A DNA stretch of 64,000 nucleotides from CAYUZU01 sp964448675 (lineage in GTDB: Bacteria > Planctomycetota > Phycisphaerae > UBA1845 > Fen-1342), in assembly GCA_964448675.1 (NCBI GenBank), contig CAYUZU010000010.1:62001-126000 (forward strand), read 5' to 3'. The notes below the pieces were generated by a model. It did no database searches. It saw only the letters and a program-made list of their open reading frames with translations, and had not been told where the DNA came from. Shown here piece by piece: positions 1 to 9,500 of the stretch. The first letter of the stretch is position 1; each line of letters starts with the position of its first letter. The translations under genes were made by a program, and so were the position numbers.

Positions 1-38
1 CCGCGGAGCAGCGGACCGGATCATCCGCTGTGCGGCGC

Positions 39-2150
39 CTACGGTGCGGGCTGTCCTTGCAGCAGGCGGTCGAGCCGCTGGCGGATGTCCGTGTGATGCG
101 GGGCGATCCGTAACGCGGCCCGGTACGCCGCGATCGCCTCGTCCACCCGGCCGGCAGCCTCGAGCGCGTCGCCCAGCAAGTGAAGTGGGCGGAAACTGTC
201 GGGTTCCAGTTCCGCGGCACGACGAAACGCCGCGATCGCCGGCGCGGGCTCGCCCGACTGACGCAAGGCCATTCCGAGCCGCAGATGACCGGCGGGGTCG
301 TCCGGCGCGCGGCGCACGCTCTCGCGGAACGCGTCGGCCGCGGCGGCGAACTCGTGTTGCAGCAGCAGCGCGTTGCCGAGGTCCATGTGGTAACGCGCGA
401 CCGTCGGATCGATCGCTATCGCTTCGCGGAACCGCGCGGCAGCTTCCTCGAGGCGTCCGGCCTGGTACAGCGCTCCGCCGTAGCAGTTATGCGCGATGGC
501 CAGGTGCGGCTTCCGGCGGAGCATGACCGCGAAATGCTCGAGGGCCTCCTCCGGGCGCTGCTGCACCAGCATGAGGCCGATTTCCTTGTGGGCCGCCACG
601 GATTTGGGGCGGTGTCGGATTTCCTCCAGGTACCATTTGAGCGCGCCCCGCATATCGCCCTGCGTCTGGTGGTAGTGCCCCAGTTGCAGGTAGAGGCCGG
701 TCTCCGAGTCGATGTCTTCCCGCTCGAGGCAGAACGGTCCCGGAAGACTGGTCAGCAGGGCGACCGCGATGCAGCCGCCGCCGGTCAGCGCCAGCGCCCC
801 CCACCGCCGCGCGCGGGCCAGGTGGACGGCGGCCACGACCCCGGCCGCGGCCAGCGTTGCCAGAACCGGCACCATCGGCATGCGATAGCGGGCCGTCACG
901 AACACGACGATGATCGCGGCGGGGTACAGCACCAGAAACAGCGCCATGGGGATGGGGATCTGACGCCACGTGTAGACGACTCCGACCAGGGCCAGCGGCA
1001 GCAGCGCCCCGAAGGGGAAGCCGAAGCCCAGCACTTTCCAGGTGAGCAGCGTCTGGACGGCTGACCACTCGCGCACGACGTACACGTCGAGGCTGCGCGG
1101 CAGTTCGCGCGGGGTGATCAGTGCCAGCGACTTCCACAGCAGGCGTTTTGCCGCGTCGAGTGGATTGGCGCGGACGTATTCCCAGGTTCGCTGGTAGAAA
1201 TAGCTTTGCTGGGCGTAGGGGGCGGTGACGCCGGCGGCGGTCGGCATGTCCATCAGTTGCTGCCATTCGAGGCCGACGGCGGTCGCGACCTTGCAGGGCT
1301 CGGGGTGGTTGCCGATGTATATGTTGACCCCGCCGGACCATGGCAGGAAGGAGAACTGGCCGGTCACCCGCGCGTTCTGGACGGCGACCGGCAGCGTGAC
1401 GAGGAGAAAGCCGGCGGCCACCGCGGCGGTGCTGGCGATCCGTCGCCGCCAGCTCGGCTGTGCGCGGAGCAGGGTCCATGCCAGCCAGATGCACCCGGCG
1501 AGGAAGAACGGCAGAAACGTCGGGCGGGTGATGGTGGCGAGTGCCCCGGCGCTGCCCAGTGCGAGACAGAGCGGGACATTCTGTCGGGCGCGGGCTTCGA
1601 GGAACAGCAGCAGCACCGCCACTGCCCAGAAGGCGGCCCAGCCGGTGGGCAGAAGTCCGGTTTCGTAGAAGATCAGCGGGCCGTAGAACGCCGTGATGCC
1701 GCCGGCGATGAGTCCGGTGGTGCGCCCGAAGACGCGCTGCCCGAGCACGAAGGTCAAGGCGCAGGTGATGGCACCCAGTGTGGCCTGCACCGCCTTGACC
1801 GCGATGATCGAGCCGCCGTTGGCGGCGTACATGCCGGAGAGGAAAAACGGGTAGAAGAACGGCTGCCAGAAGAACTGCGTGCTCATTTCTGCGCCGCCGG
1901 TCCACTGGCGCGCGATGCGGTCGTAGGCCCGCTCGTCGACGATCGGGACCTTGAAGGCGGGGTAGTCGGTGGTGTCCAGGAGCGTGATGAGGCGGACGGC
2001 GAGCGCCAGGCAGAAGATGCCCCCGGCCATGAGGAATGTCGCCCGGACCGATGGGGACCCGCCGGATGCCGCCACTGGCTGCGCGCGTTCAACCGCGCCC
2101 GACGCCGGCCGAGCTGGTTTCGAAGCCTTGCGTTGGCGACGGGGGCTCAT
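39..2150 (-). CDS. GT39-like membrane glycosyltransferase with C-terminal TPR repeats
   Basis: This 703-residue protein has two parts. Residues about 35-460 are strongly hydrophobic with many predicted membrane helices. An acidic Asp-Glu pair (VDERAYDRIA) follows the first helix, which is the place where GT39/ArnT-type GT-C enzymes carry their catalytic acid. Residues about 490-700 hold six consecutive tetratricopeptide repeats of about 34 residues (for example GRLEEAAARFREAIAIDP and GRVDEAIAAYRAALRIAP). The likely role is transfer of a sugar from a polyprenyl-phosphate donor outside the inner membrane, with the TPR tail acting as a protein-binding platform; donor and acceptor cannot be read from sequence. 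The basic N-terminus suits a cytoplasmic start. There is no clear Shine-Dalgarno before the ATG, but a -10-like GATACT lies 8 bases upstream. The membrane fold is clear; the GT39 assignment is probable rather than proven. Confidence 0.8.
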   Translation of the reverse strand: MSPRRQRKASKPARPASGAVERAQPVAASGGSPSVRATFLMAGGIFCLALAVRLITLLDTTDYPAFKVPIVDERAYDRIARQWTGGAEMSTQFFWQPFFYPFFLSGMYAANGGSIIAVKAVQATLGAITCALTFVLGQRVFGRTTGLIAGGITAFYGPLIFYETGLLPTGWAAFWAVAVLLLFLEARARQNVPLCLALGSAGALATITRPTFLPFFLAGCIWLAWTLLRAQPSWRRRIASTAAVAAGFLLVTLPVAVQNARVTGQFSFLPWSGGVNIYIGNHPEPCKVATAVGLEWQQLMDMPTAAGVTAPYAQQSYFYQRTWEYVRANPLDAAKRLLWKSLALITPRELPRSLDVYVVREWSAVQTLLTWKVLGFGFPFGALLPLALVGVVYTWRQIPIPMALFLVLYPAAIIVVFVTARYRMPMVPVLATLAAAGVVAAVHLARARRWGALALTGGGCIAVALLTSLPGPFCLEREDIDSETGLYLQLGHYHQTQGDMRGALKWYLEEIRHRPKSVAAHKEIGLMLVQQRPEEALEHFAVMLRRKPHLAIAHNCYGGALYQAGRLEEAAARFREAIAIDPTVARYHMDLGNALLLQHEFAAAADAFRESVRRAPDDPAGHLRLGMALRQSGEPAPAIAAFRRAAELEPDSFRPLHLLGDALEAAGRVDEAIAAYRAALRIAPHHTDIRQRLDRLLQGQPAP

Positions 2151-2240
2151 GGCGGGACAGTATCACGGCGGTGGGGCGCGTACAAGATGGGCGGTCGGCC
2201 GGCGCGGGACGTAGAGCAGGCAGGAAAGAGATTTCGGGGA

Positions 2241-2314
2241 CGCGCCCGGTAGGATTCGAACCTACGACCCCAGGTTTAGGAAACCTGTGCTCTATCCTGC
2301 TGAGCTACGGGCGC
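2241..2314 (-). tRNA. tRNA-Arg (anticodon CCT)
   Basis: A complete cloverleaf reads on the minus strand. The 7-bp acceptor stem pairs GCGCCCG with CGGGCGC, followed by a G discriminator. The anticodon stem CAGGT/ACCTG encloses the loop TTCCTAA, giving anticodon CCT for AGG codons. The T arm contains the canonical GGTTCGAATCC. The 3' CCA is not encoded and would be added after transcription. A second tRNA-Arg lies near 44 kb. Confidence 0.97.
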
Positions 2315-2373
2315 TTGCGCGACGTATCATACCCGCGGGCTGCCGCGTGTCTCAAGCGCAGCGACGCGACGGG

Positions 2374-3534
2374 CTACGCGTCCGGCGTCTGCGGCGTTGC
2401 GGGCTTCGTCCCCATGGCCCGATACAGCAGCCCCGCCACCAGTGCCGTAAACGGCGCGACAGTGACCAACCCGAAGCTGCCGACCACCGTGTTGAGCAGC
2501 TCGGCGGCGACGTAGTTGAGGTTGAGGATGTTCTCGATCGGCACGCCTTGTCCCATGAACAGCATCAGCATCGCCGTATAGCTGCCCGAGTACGCCAGCA
2601 GCAGTGTTGTGGTCATCGTGCCGATCACCGAGCGCCCCACGGCCAGGCCCGAGCCGATGTGCTCGCGCAGGCCGATGTCCGGCCGCTTGCGCATGACCTC
2701 GTCCATCGACGCCGAGATGTCCATCGCCAGGTCCATCACCGCCCCGGAGGACGCCGTGAATACGCCGGCGATGAAGAGCCGCGTGAGGTTCAGATCGTAG
2801 AAACCCGAGTACAGCAATGTCTCGGCGAAGGGCCGAACGGCGCCGTGGATGTGAAAGCGATCGGTGAAGATCAGCGCCAGCACACAGGTCAGCAGCAGGC
2901 CGAGAAACGCCCCGAGGAACGTTGCCAGCCCCTTGCGCGTGACCCCGCCGACGAGGAAGCTGATTGACGCGGTGAGCGCCGCGACCACGCCCAGCGAAAT
3001 GAGCACCGGGTCATAGCCCTTGAGGAAGGCGGGCAGCATCACCTTCCAGATCATCAGGGCCGCGAACACGAACGACAGCAGGGCCTTGGCGCCGGTCCAG
3101 CCGGCCACCAGCAGCAGCAGCACGGCGAACATGATCACCAGCAGCAACTCGACACCCAGCCGGTAGCGGCCGCGGGCGTAGGCCGAGCGGATTTTCCCCT
3201 GGTCGCCGACGGAGAACTCGAGCAGGATGGTGTTGCCCGGGGCATAGACCTCATCGATCTCCATCTTCCCGGTGAGCTGGTTGACGGCCGTCGTGCGCTG
3301 CCCCGCAAACGGACCGGCGAGCACCTCGACGTCGAGCAACTGCGTGCCGGTGCGAACGATGAGGTTCTGCCGTAGCTCGGCGTTGTCGACTTCGACCACG
3401 CGGGCCCGGGCCCGTAGCGAATCGGGCCGCTGCGCCTCGAAGCCGGTGGGCACGAAGACCAGGCCGGCGCACAGGCTGGCCAGGAGGATGACGGAGGCGA
3501 CATCTTTGCTGCGCAGGAAGGACGGGAATGTCAT
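2374..3534 (-). CDS. YibE/F-like multi-pass membrane protein
   Basis: This is a protein of about 386 residues with one N-terminal membrane helix (residues about 10-30), an extracytoplasmic segment of about 100 residues, and then seven or so helices to the C-terminus. The order and the conserved stretch around GYDPVLISLGVVAALTASIS match the YibE/F-like family, whose function is unknown; transport or a membrane accessory role is usually supposed. An in-frame ATG six codons upstream (3552) is possible. I prefer 3534 because a weak AGGG lies about 10 bases before it and nothing resembling a ribosome site precedes the other. It lies downstream of the alkaline phosphatase gene on the same strand, separated by a hairpin, so it is probably transcribed separately or by read-through. 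Confidence 0.8.
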   Translation of the reverse strand: MTFPSFLRSKDVASVILLASLCAGLVFVPTGFEAQRPDSLRARARVVEVDNAELRQNLIVRTGTQLLDVEVLAGPFAGQRTTAVNQLTGKMEIDEVYAPGNTILLEFSVGDQGKIRSAYARGRYRLGVELLLVIMFAVLLLLVAGWTGAKALLSFVFAALMIWKVMLPAFLKGYDPVLISLGVVAALTASISFLVGGVTRKGLATFLGAFLGLLLTCVLALIFTDRFHIHGAVRPFAETLLYSGFYDLNLTRLFIAGVFTASSGAVMDLAMDISASMDEVMRKRPDIGLREHIGSGLAVGRSVIGTMTTTLLLAYSGSYTAMLMLFMGQGVPIENILNLNYVAAELLNTVVGSFGLVTVAPFTALVAGLLYRAMGTKPATPQTPDA

Positions 3535-3569
3535 GATACAAGGCCCTGCCATCGCAAGAGGGTAGAGAA

Positions 3570-3605
3570 GAGGGACGCGCCCCGCCGGCCGGGGCCACGT
3601 CCCTC
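3570..3605 (-). terminator. Hairpin terminator after the alkaline phosphatase gene
   Basis: A GC-rich hairpin lies 25 bases past the alkaline phosphatase stop. The outer arms GAGGGACG and CGTCCCTC pair perfectly over 8 bp, and inner GCCCC/GGGGC pairs extend the stem. On the minus strand it is followed by TTCTCTACC, which is only moderately T-rich, so termination may be partial. Confidence 0.55.
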
Positions 3606-3629
3606 GTGATCGTCGTGACGGCCGCGCGC

Positions 3630-5189
3630 CTAGTTGTTCAGATTGAGCTGCATGGCTTGCGCAATCTTCTTGGCGACGTCGGTGTTGTCATAGAAACCGT
3701 CGAACAGGTACGAGCCGCGGCCCATGGCCAGGACCGGCACCGGCACGCCGGTGTGCGAGTACGAGGTCCAGGCCAGACCGGCCTTCTCGTTGAGAATGTG
3801 CGTGAGCGTAACGGTGATCGGCTCGTAGTAGCCGTAGAGGAGATTGTCCTCTTCCGGCAGGTTGATCGAGTCGCCGGTCATGCTCTTGTCGAAGGCGGCC
3901 TCGAGGCGCTGCTGCTGGAACTCACTCAGCGCGTCGAAGTCCATGCCGAAGTAGGTGAGCATGAGGGCCTTGAAATCGGCGTCGATGTCGGTGACGCCTT
4001 CATGGCTGTTCTTGTAGTCGGGCCAGATGACGCCACTGAAGGCCTCATACGACACGGTCTGGGCATCGAGCAGCTCGAAGGCGTTCTCGTAGCCGGTGCC
4101 GGCAAAACCGATGGTCAGACCACCGCACTCGTGGTCGCCGGTGATGACGATGAGGGTCTCCTGCGGGTGCTGCTCGTAGAAGGCGACCGCCTCGGCGACG
4201 GCGGCGTCAAAGGCCAGCGTATCATCGATGGAGGCACGGGCGTCGTTGGCGTGGCAGGCCCAGTCGATCTTGCCGGCCTCGACCATCATGAAGAAGCCGT
4301 CCTCGTTGTCGAGCAGGCGGATGCCTTCGGCGGTGAACTCGGCCAGCGACATGTGATCTGCCGGGCGGTCAAGCTCGTAATACAGTGCTTCGCCACCGGC
4401 CAGCGTGTGGTTGATGGCGACGGTCTTGGTGCCGGGCGTGACCGCGGCGAGGTCTTCACGCGTCTCGACGACGGTGTAACCGTTGGTGGCCAGCACGTCC
4501 CACGTCGTCGGCGTGCCGCCCTCGGGGTTCTTGAAGCCACCGCCACCAAAGTAGTCAAAACCGCTGTTGGCCAGATCCTGGCTGATTTCGTAGTACATGC
4601 TGCGCGACGGCTGGTGTGCGTAGAACACCGCCGGGGTGGCGTGGTCGATCGACACGCTCGAGACGATGCCGACCTTCATCCCGGCGTCGCGGGCAAGTTC
4701 GGCGACCGAGGTGTACGGCGTGACCTCATCCGGCGCCATCGAGATGTTGCCGATGCTGGTCTTCATGCCGCAGGCCAGCGCGGTGCCGGCCGCCGCCGAA
4801 CCGGTGATGAACCGGTTGTCGGCGAAGGTGGTGGCCATGCCCTGGACGGGGAACTGGCTCATGGTGAGCAGCTCGGCCTTGGGGGTGCCGGGGAGGTAGT
4901 GGTTTTCGGCTTCGAGGTAGGCCTCGGCGGCGTGGATCTGCACGCTGGCCATGCCGTCACCGATCAGGAAGAAGACGTACTTGGCGCCCGCCCAGGGGCG
5001 GTTGCCGCGCTGCTGCACCACTGGGCCCTGCTCGGCGTCGACGGGGGCAATGTTGATGCGTGCCGACTGCATACCAGGCGAATCCGCGCCCGCAGGAACC
5101 GTAACCGCGACCAGAACAGTCATGACGCCGATGGCCGCAAAGCCGACAACGACGCCCATGTGACGCTGAAGCCAATTATTGAGATTCAT
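3630..5189 (-). CDS. Alkaline phosphatase (PhoA superfamily), exported
   Basis: This enzyme hydrolyses phosphomonoesters in the periplasm or at the cell surface. The protein is about 519 residues. An N-terminal membrane/signal segment (residues about 10-32) ends near PAGA. The first metal motif is FFLIGDGMAS; the nucleophile region is ITGSAAAGTALACG with the catalytic Ser; the later metal ligands sit in KIDWACHANDA and VITGDHECGG. The Asp that normally precedes the Ser in E. coli-type enzymes (DSA) is Gly here, a variant I recall from other members. The start at 5189 is chosen because GGAGAGG lies 6 bases upstream and the signal segment begins there; a further in-frame extension to 5258 lacks support. 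The gene follows a PEP-CTERM protein gene on the same strand with a 100-bp gap, so co-transcription is possible. Confidence 0.93.
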   Translation of the reverse strand: MNLNNWLQRHMGVVVGFAAIGVMTVLVAVTVPAGADSPGMQSARINIAPVDAEQGPVVQQRGNRPWAGAKYVFFLIGDGMASVQIHAAEAYLEAENHYLPGTPKAELLTMSQFPVQGMATTFADNRFITGSAAAGTALACGMKTSIGNISMAPDEVTPYTSVAELARDAGMKVGIVSSVSIDHATPAVFYAHQPSRSMYYEISQDLANSGFDYFGGGGFKNPEGGTPTTWDVLATNGYTVVETREDLAAVTPGTKTVAINHTLAGGEALYYELDRPADHMSLAEFTAEGIRLLDNEDGFFMMVEAGKIDWACHANDARASIDDTLAFDAAVAEAVAFYEQHPQETLIVITGDHECGGLTIGFAGTGYENAFELLDAQTVSYEAFSGVIWPDYKNSHEGVTDIDADFKALMLTYFGMDFDALSEFQQQRLEAAFDKSMTGDSINLPEEDNLLYGYYEPITVTLTHILNEKAGLAWTSYSHTGVPVPVLAMGRGSYLFDGFYDNTDVAKKIAQAMQLNLNN

Positions 5190-5289
5190 GGGTTTCCTCT
5201 CCGTACATACATTGAAGGGTGTAAGTGATTCGAGAATCCGTGCTTCTGACCCCGCCATTGTCCAGAGTCAATTCCTGCTTCTTTCCGAA

Positions 5290-5937
5290 CTAGCGACGAC
5301 GGCGCAGCAAGGCCGCACCAACCAGCACCAGCGACAGCGCCGCCGGCTCCGGAGCCGCAACCGACTCGATCATCACCTGGTCAACGTAGACCGGGGACGC
5401 AGCCGCACCCGCGAAGTCGAGCGCGACGAGCTCGGCGTCGACACTGGGCGCGATCGTCATCGTCCAGGCCTCGGTGACCCAGCCGTAGTCGTGATCCATC
5501 GTCCCCATCATCGTGATGCCGCCGATGTACTCGGTGTACGGATCGGTGTCGACGAGGAATGTCACGTCGGTCGTATCCGCAGTCCAGTAGGTAATCTGCA
5601 CCCACAGCTCGGTGAAATCCTCGCCCGAGTAATTCGGCAAGAGGAAATCGAGCTGGGCGGGGCCGTTGATCTCGACCACATCTTCACGACTCTCGTAGGT
5701 CGTGAGGTAGGCCGCGGTGTCATACGCTTGGGCATCACCGGAGGCCAGGCCGGCCGGCGTGCTGATCCAGGTATCAGGCAGGATCGGCGTGGGCGTGGTA
5801 TTGAAGCCAGCCCAGGTATCCCACTCGGCCATTACGGTGTTGTCCTCGCCGCGCCAAATGGGCGGGAAGACGTCGTCTGCGACGGCGGCGCTGCCAGCCA
5901 GCAACGCACACACGAGCAGAGCAGCGGTCATCTTCAT
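5290..5937 (-). CDS. PEP-CTERM-type exported protein of unknown function
   Basis: This 215-residue protein has a signal peptide (start MKMTAALLVCALLAG, cleavage near AVA-DD) and a C-terminal PEP-CTERM-like tail: APEP, about 13 hydrophobic residues, then RRRR at the very end. Such tails are recognised by exosortase/rhomboid-type sorting systems, none of which is present in this window. The middle part is beta-rich with many Asp and Thr and resembles secreted jelly-roll domains, but I cannot assign a family. The start at 5937 is favoured over earlier in-frame Met codons because GAGGAG lies about 8 bases upstream. It is upstream of the alkaline phosphatase gene and may share its transcript. Confidence 0.85.
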   Translation of the reverse strand: MKMTAALLVCALLAGSAAVADDVFPPIWRGEDNTVMAEWDTWAGFNTTPTPILPDTWISTPAGLASGDAQAYDTAAYLTTYESREDVVEINGPAQLDFLLPNYSGEDFTELWVQITYWTADTTDVTFLVDTDPYTEYIGGITMMGTMDHDYGWVTEAWTMTIAPSVDAELVALDFAGAAASPVYVDQVMIESVAAPEPAALSLVLVGAALLRRRR

Positions 5938-5970
5938 CTGTCCACTCCTCATCATGTTACGTGAATACCC

Positions 5971-5982
5971 CCTGACGTCAGG
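5971..5982. promoter_or_regulatory. 12-bp perfect palindrome upstream of the PEP-CTERM gene
   Basis: CCTGACGTCAGG is a perfect palindrome 34 bases upstream of the start codon at 5937, where an operator would be expected. Its core TGACGTCA occurs again at 61081-61088, 46 bases before the secDF start. No regulator can be named. Confidence 0.3.
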
Positions 5983-6301
5983 TGAGCATTGCAATTCGAG
6001 CGACTCTTTGCTGGTAATTCGCCGTGCTTGCCCCCGGCACCTCCTTTCCGATCATCCAGATCCTGTGTGGCTTGCCACTGCAGAAACCTTCTTCCTTCCT
6101 CTCAGACTCTTGCCCAATGCCGTGATTGGCGCACCTGGCGCGCACTTCCCCTCCCCGGAGGGCCAACGGGGATGACTTCCCGCCCGGCCGCGCACAACAC
6201 CCCCGGCCACCCGTCGTGCACAGCGCATGCGTGGGAATTATTCAAACGTTAGTAATTCGGAGTGGGCCGACCCGAGGCGCCACGGTCGACCTTTCAGTGG
6301 A

Positions 6302-6319
6302 CACCAGTATATACAGGTG
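6302..6319. promoter_or_regulatory. 18-bp near-perfect dyad, possible operator
   Basis: CACCAGTATATACAGGTG is self-complementary except for one A-A pair. The AT-rich centre and 4-bp GC ends resemble binding sites of dimeric helix-turn-helix regulators. It lies about 365 bases upstream of the PEP-CTERM gene, which is far for a simple operator. Confidence 0.25.
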
Positions 6320-6500
6320 CGTTAACTTCTAGCCTCGCGTACGCGAAAAACGCATTAAGAGTGTGCAAGGACGGCAATCCGCCTTTTGCCGCATACTTAC
6401 GGCGTTTTCGCGCACGACATCTCTTCCGTCCCCCGCGCACGGGTCGAGCGCATCCTGGCGACTCGCCGCCACGCCGGTCACGCGGGCCGCGCACTCAAGA

Positions 6501-6532
6501 CGGCCGTGCAGCGCTTACGCGCCGCACGGCCG
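6501..6532 (-). terminator. Strong hairpin 3' of the C25 protease gene
   Basis: Arms CGGCCGTGC and GCACGGCCG pair over 9 bp, and inside them GCGC-TTAC-GCGC extends the stem. It lies 45 bases past the protease stop on the minus strand and is followed by TCTTGAG, a poor U-tract, so it may act with Rho or as an RNA-stabilising structure. Confidence 0.5.
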
Positions 6533-6576
6533 CCTGTTCACAGGGATCGGCTTGTACGCCGTCGGCCCCGTCGGGC

Positions 6577-9500
6577 CTACGGGCAGGTCGTGTTCTGCAG
6601 CGCGACGAAGCTGTCGATGTCGCGCCATGTGACCGTGCCGTCTTCGTTGACGTCGTTGTTGGCGAACGGACAGCTCGGCGTGTCCGGGGCGAACATCGCG
6701 GCCCACGCCGACTCGTTGTCGTTCTGCGCGGCAACGAAATAGTCGATGTCGCGCCAGTTCACCTGGCCGTCGCAATTGGCATCCGCCGGGCACACCGGCG
6801 GCGCCGTGGTCGGATCGGCGCCAGCGGCGAAGTTCTGCTGCACTTCCGTCGCAGTCAGCGCTCGCGAATAGGCCGCCACGAGGCGGTACTCCCCGAACCA
6901 GCCATACGACGGGTGAAAGCCCAGCTCGGCGCCGATGGCCAGGGCGTGGTTGTCGGCCCAGGTCGAGAAATCGCCGCCGCGCGGATCGTTGACCATCTGC
7001 GCCCCGTCGACGTAGATGCGCCGCGCGCCGTCCGCTTCACGCACGAATACCACGTGCGTCAATTCGGCCTGTACGGCGCCGGGCGACGTCGCCACCGGCG
7101 GCAGGCCATTGTTGCTGGTGTAGCTCGTACGCACCCGCACGCAGTACTGGTCCGCCGGGTTGCCGAAGGCGTCGCCCTGCGCCAGCGTGACGTTGCGCGT
7201 CGTGGTGTTGCCGGACAGCGTTACGATGCGGCCGAAATTCTCGCCGACGGTGGCGTCGGGGATGATCCAGGCCTCGAGCGACACCTCGTTGCTCGCCCGG
7301 CAGGCGTCGATGAGCTTGGTCGCCGGGCCGTCGGTCGCGGCCCGCGCCGGCGTCGCGTCGGCGGCGAAGACCAGGCCGTGGTCGGTCCAACTCGTGTGCT
7401 CGGCCGCTTCGATGGTGAGATCGAGCGGCGTGCCCAGCCCGGAGATGTCGTATGCCGTCTGGCCGGCGCCCTCCTCGAAGTCGTACAGCGCGACGAGCCC
7501 GTCGACGACACGGCCGGTGTGGCCGCTGTACACGAACGGCAAGGCGGTGCCGGGGGGGACGCTGTTGGGCGGGTCGCTCAGGTCGTGCACGCCGGTGACC
7601 GAGAGCGTGTGCGTCACCAGCGGCGTCAGCGGGGTCGTTTCGAGCGTGACGCTGCGCTGATCGTCGGCCAGCGTGGCTGCCAGGACCGTCACGCCGTGGT
7701 CGATGCCGTAGTTGCTCGCCGTCTCGGCCGACGTCTGGTCCACGGCCACCGAGAAGACCAGCCGGACGCGCTCCGCCGCTGGCGCGACCACACCCAGGAT
7801 CGACAGCTCGCATTCGTCCGGGATACTGTTGCCGTTGTCGTCCAGGCTGGTGCCGTCGGCGATATCGCACGAGTCCGGCAAGCCGTTGCCGTTGCAGTCG
7901 GCCGCCGTGCCGTCGGCGATGTCGCACTCGTCGGGGACGTCGTTGGCGTTGCAGTCGGTGCTGGTGCCGTTAACGTGGATGTCGACGTAGTCGGGCACGC
8001 CGTTGTCGTTGCAGTCGGCCTGGCAGATGTCGCCGACGCCGTCGCCGTCGCTGTCGGCCTGGTCCGGATTGGGGATGGTGGGACAGTTGTCGTCGCCGTC
8101 GAGGACGCCGTCGCCGTCGGTGTCGGCATCGTCGGGGTCGGTGCCGTTCGCTTCCTCGATCCAGTAGGGCACGCCGTCCTCGTCGCGGTCGGTCAGCAGC
8201 CGCAGGGTCGGGTCACCGTACAGATTGAACCGCAGGGCATCCTCGAAGTAGCCGCCCCAGCCGAACCAGTCGGCGCTTGCGGCGTCGGAGCAGGTCTCCC
8301 CGTAGACGACGCCGAAGGCCTTGTTCTCTTCGATCAGCTTGGGCATCATCAGCTTGTAGCCCCAGTCACCCCAGCCGTAGGACACACGCGTCGCGCCGAC
8401 GACGCCGACGGCACCGTTGTAGACGAGCGAAGCGCAGAGGTTGTTGTGCGATTCGGGGTAGGCCGTGCTGCAGGCCTTGGAGAAGACAAACGACGGGTGC
8501 GTGTCGTCGAGGTCCCAGCACTCGGCGGAGGTGATGATCTCGGCCGCGCCCTCGCCCCAGCCGTGGGTGTTGTAGTAGACCACGCCATAGCCGTTGAGCC
8601 ATTCCGGAATGACGTAGGGTTCGATGGACAGGTGTTCCTCGGTGTAGGCGCGGAACTCGCTGATGCGCACGTCGTCGCCGCCGGGGGTGGAGCCGGTGGC
8701 GGTAAAGCGAATGTAGCGCTTGCCGCCCACGCAGCTCATCGAGTTCGGGTAGGTGTACTCGAGCTCCCAGTAGCTGCCGCGGTCGACGGCGCGCGACTGC
8801 GCGTTGTATTCGGTGACGATCGTGTTCGCGTCGCTGAAGTTCGCCTCGCGCGCGGTGCGGATGGTGAACGACTGCGGCAGGTACGCCGGATCGGGCGTGC
8901 GGATCACGAAGCGGTTGAAGGCGTAGGTCCCGTCCTGGAGGTCGGGGTGCGCCTGCTTGAACTGGAGCCAGTTCCCCGGGGCCATGGGCGTCTGGTAGTA
9001 AGTGCCGTTGCTGTTGTCCGTCAGCTCGTCGATTGGGTAATCGTCAATGTCGACGGAGAACACGTTGAAACCCGCCTTGAAGCGGCGTGAGCTGCTATAG
9101 TACGTCACGCACGTGAAACCGGGGTTGGGGGGCGTGAACTCGGGTGGCGGTGCCACGTTGTGTGGCGACCAGGTATAGGCGTGCTCGTACAGCCGGTAGT
9201 AGTAGAAGCCCTCGCCGACGAGCACGTTGTTCTTGATCCATTCGGCCATCGTGATCGGGGAGGTGTTGCCCTCGCGGCCGTAATCGTCGGTCCAGTCGAT
9301 CGGGTTGGGCATGAAGCACTTGCGCTTCCATGACTCGTCCGCGCCGACCGTTTCGTAGTCGATCATCTTGTGGAGGATCGTGTTCAGCAGATGGACGTTC
9401 GGTCCGGAATAGTGCGGGATACGCCCCACGATGACTTCCGGCTGGCCCAGCTCGATGCCCGGCTCGTCCTCCCATTCGCCGTAGAGGCCGTCGCCATCGC

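Larger units (their letters stand above)
5938..6576. other. Long intergenic region with palindromes
   Basis: No convincing gene is seen in these 639 bases, which lie between the 3' end of the C25 protease gene and the start of the PEP-CTERM gene, both on the minus strand. Near the PEP-CTERM start there is a perfect 12-bp palindrome CCTGACGTCAGG (5971-5982). Further up is an 18-bp dyad CACCAGTATATACAGGTG (6302-6319) with only one mismatched pair. The 3' end of the protease transcript is marked by the strong hairpin at 6501-6532. Base composition around 6300-6400 is more AT-rich than its surroundings, which suits a promoter region for the PEP-CTERM gene. Confidence 0.5.

Noticed and set aside
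4800..4840. Asp-to-Gly change before the catalytic Ser of the alkaline phosphatase as a sign of inactivity
   Set aside because: The metal ligands and Ser are intact and the variant GSAAAG is, as far as I recall, found in other active-looking family members.
3606..5228. Plus-strand frame of 540 codons opposite the alkaline phosphatase
   Set aside because: It is antisense to a clear enzyme gene and has no family features.
6262..9090. Long plus-strand open frame (942 codons) opposite the C25 protease
   Set aside because: It is antisense to a strongly supported gene, has no recognisable domains and low-complexity content (Arg, Val, Gly rich), as expected from codon bias in high-GC DNA.
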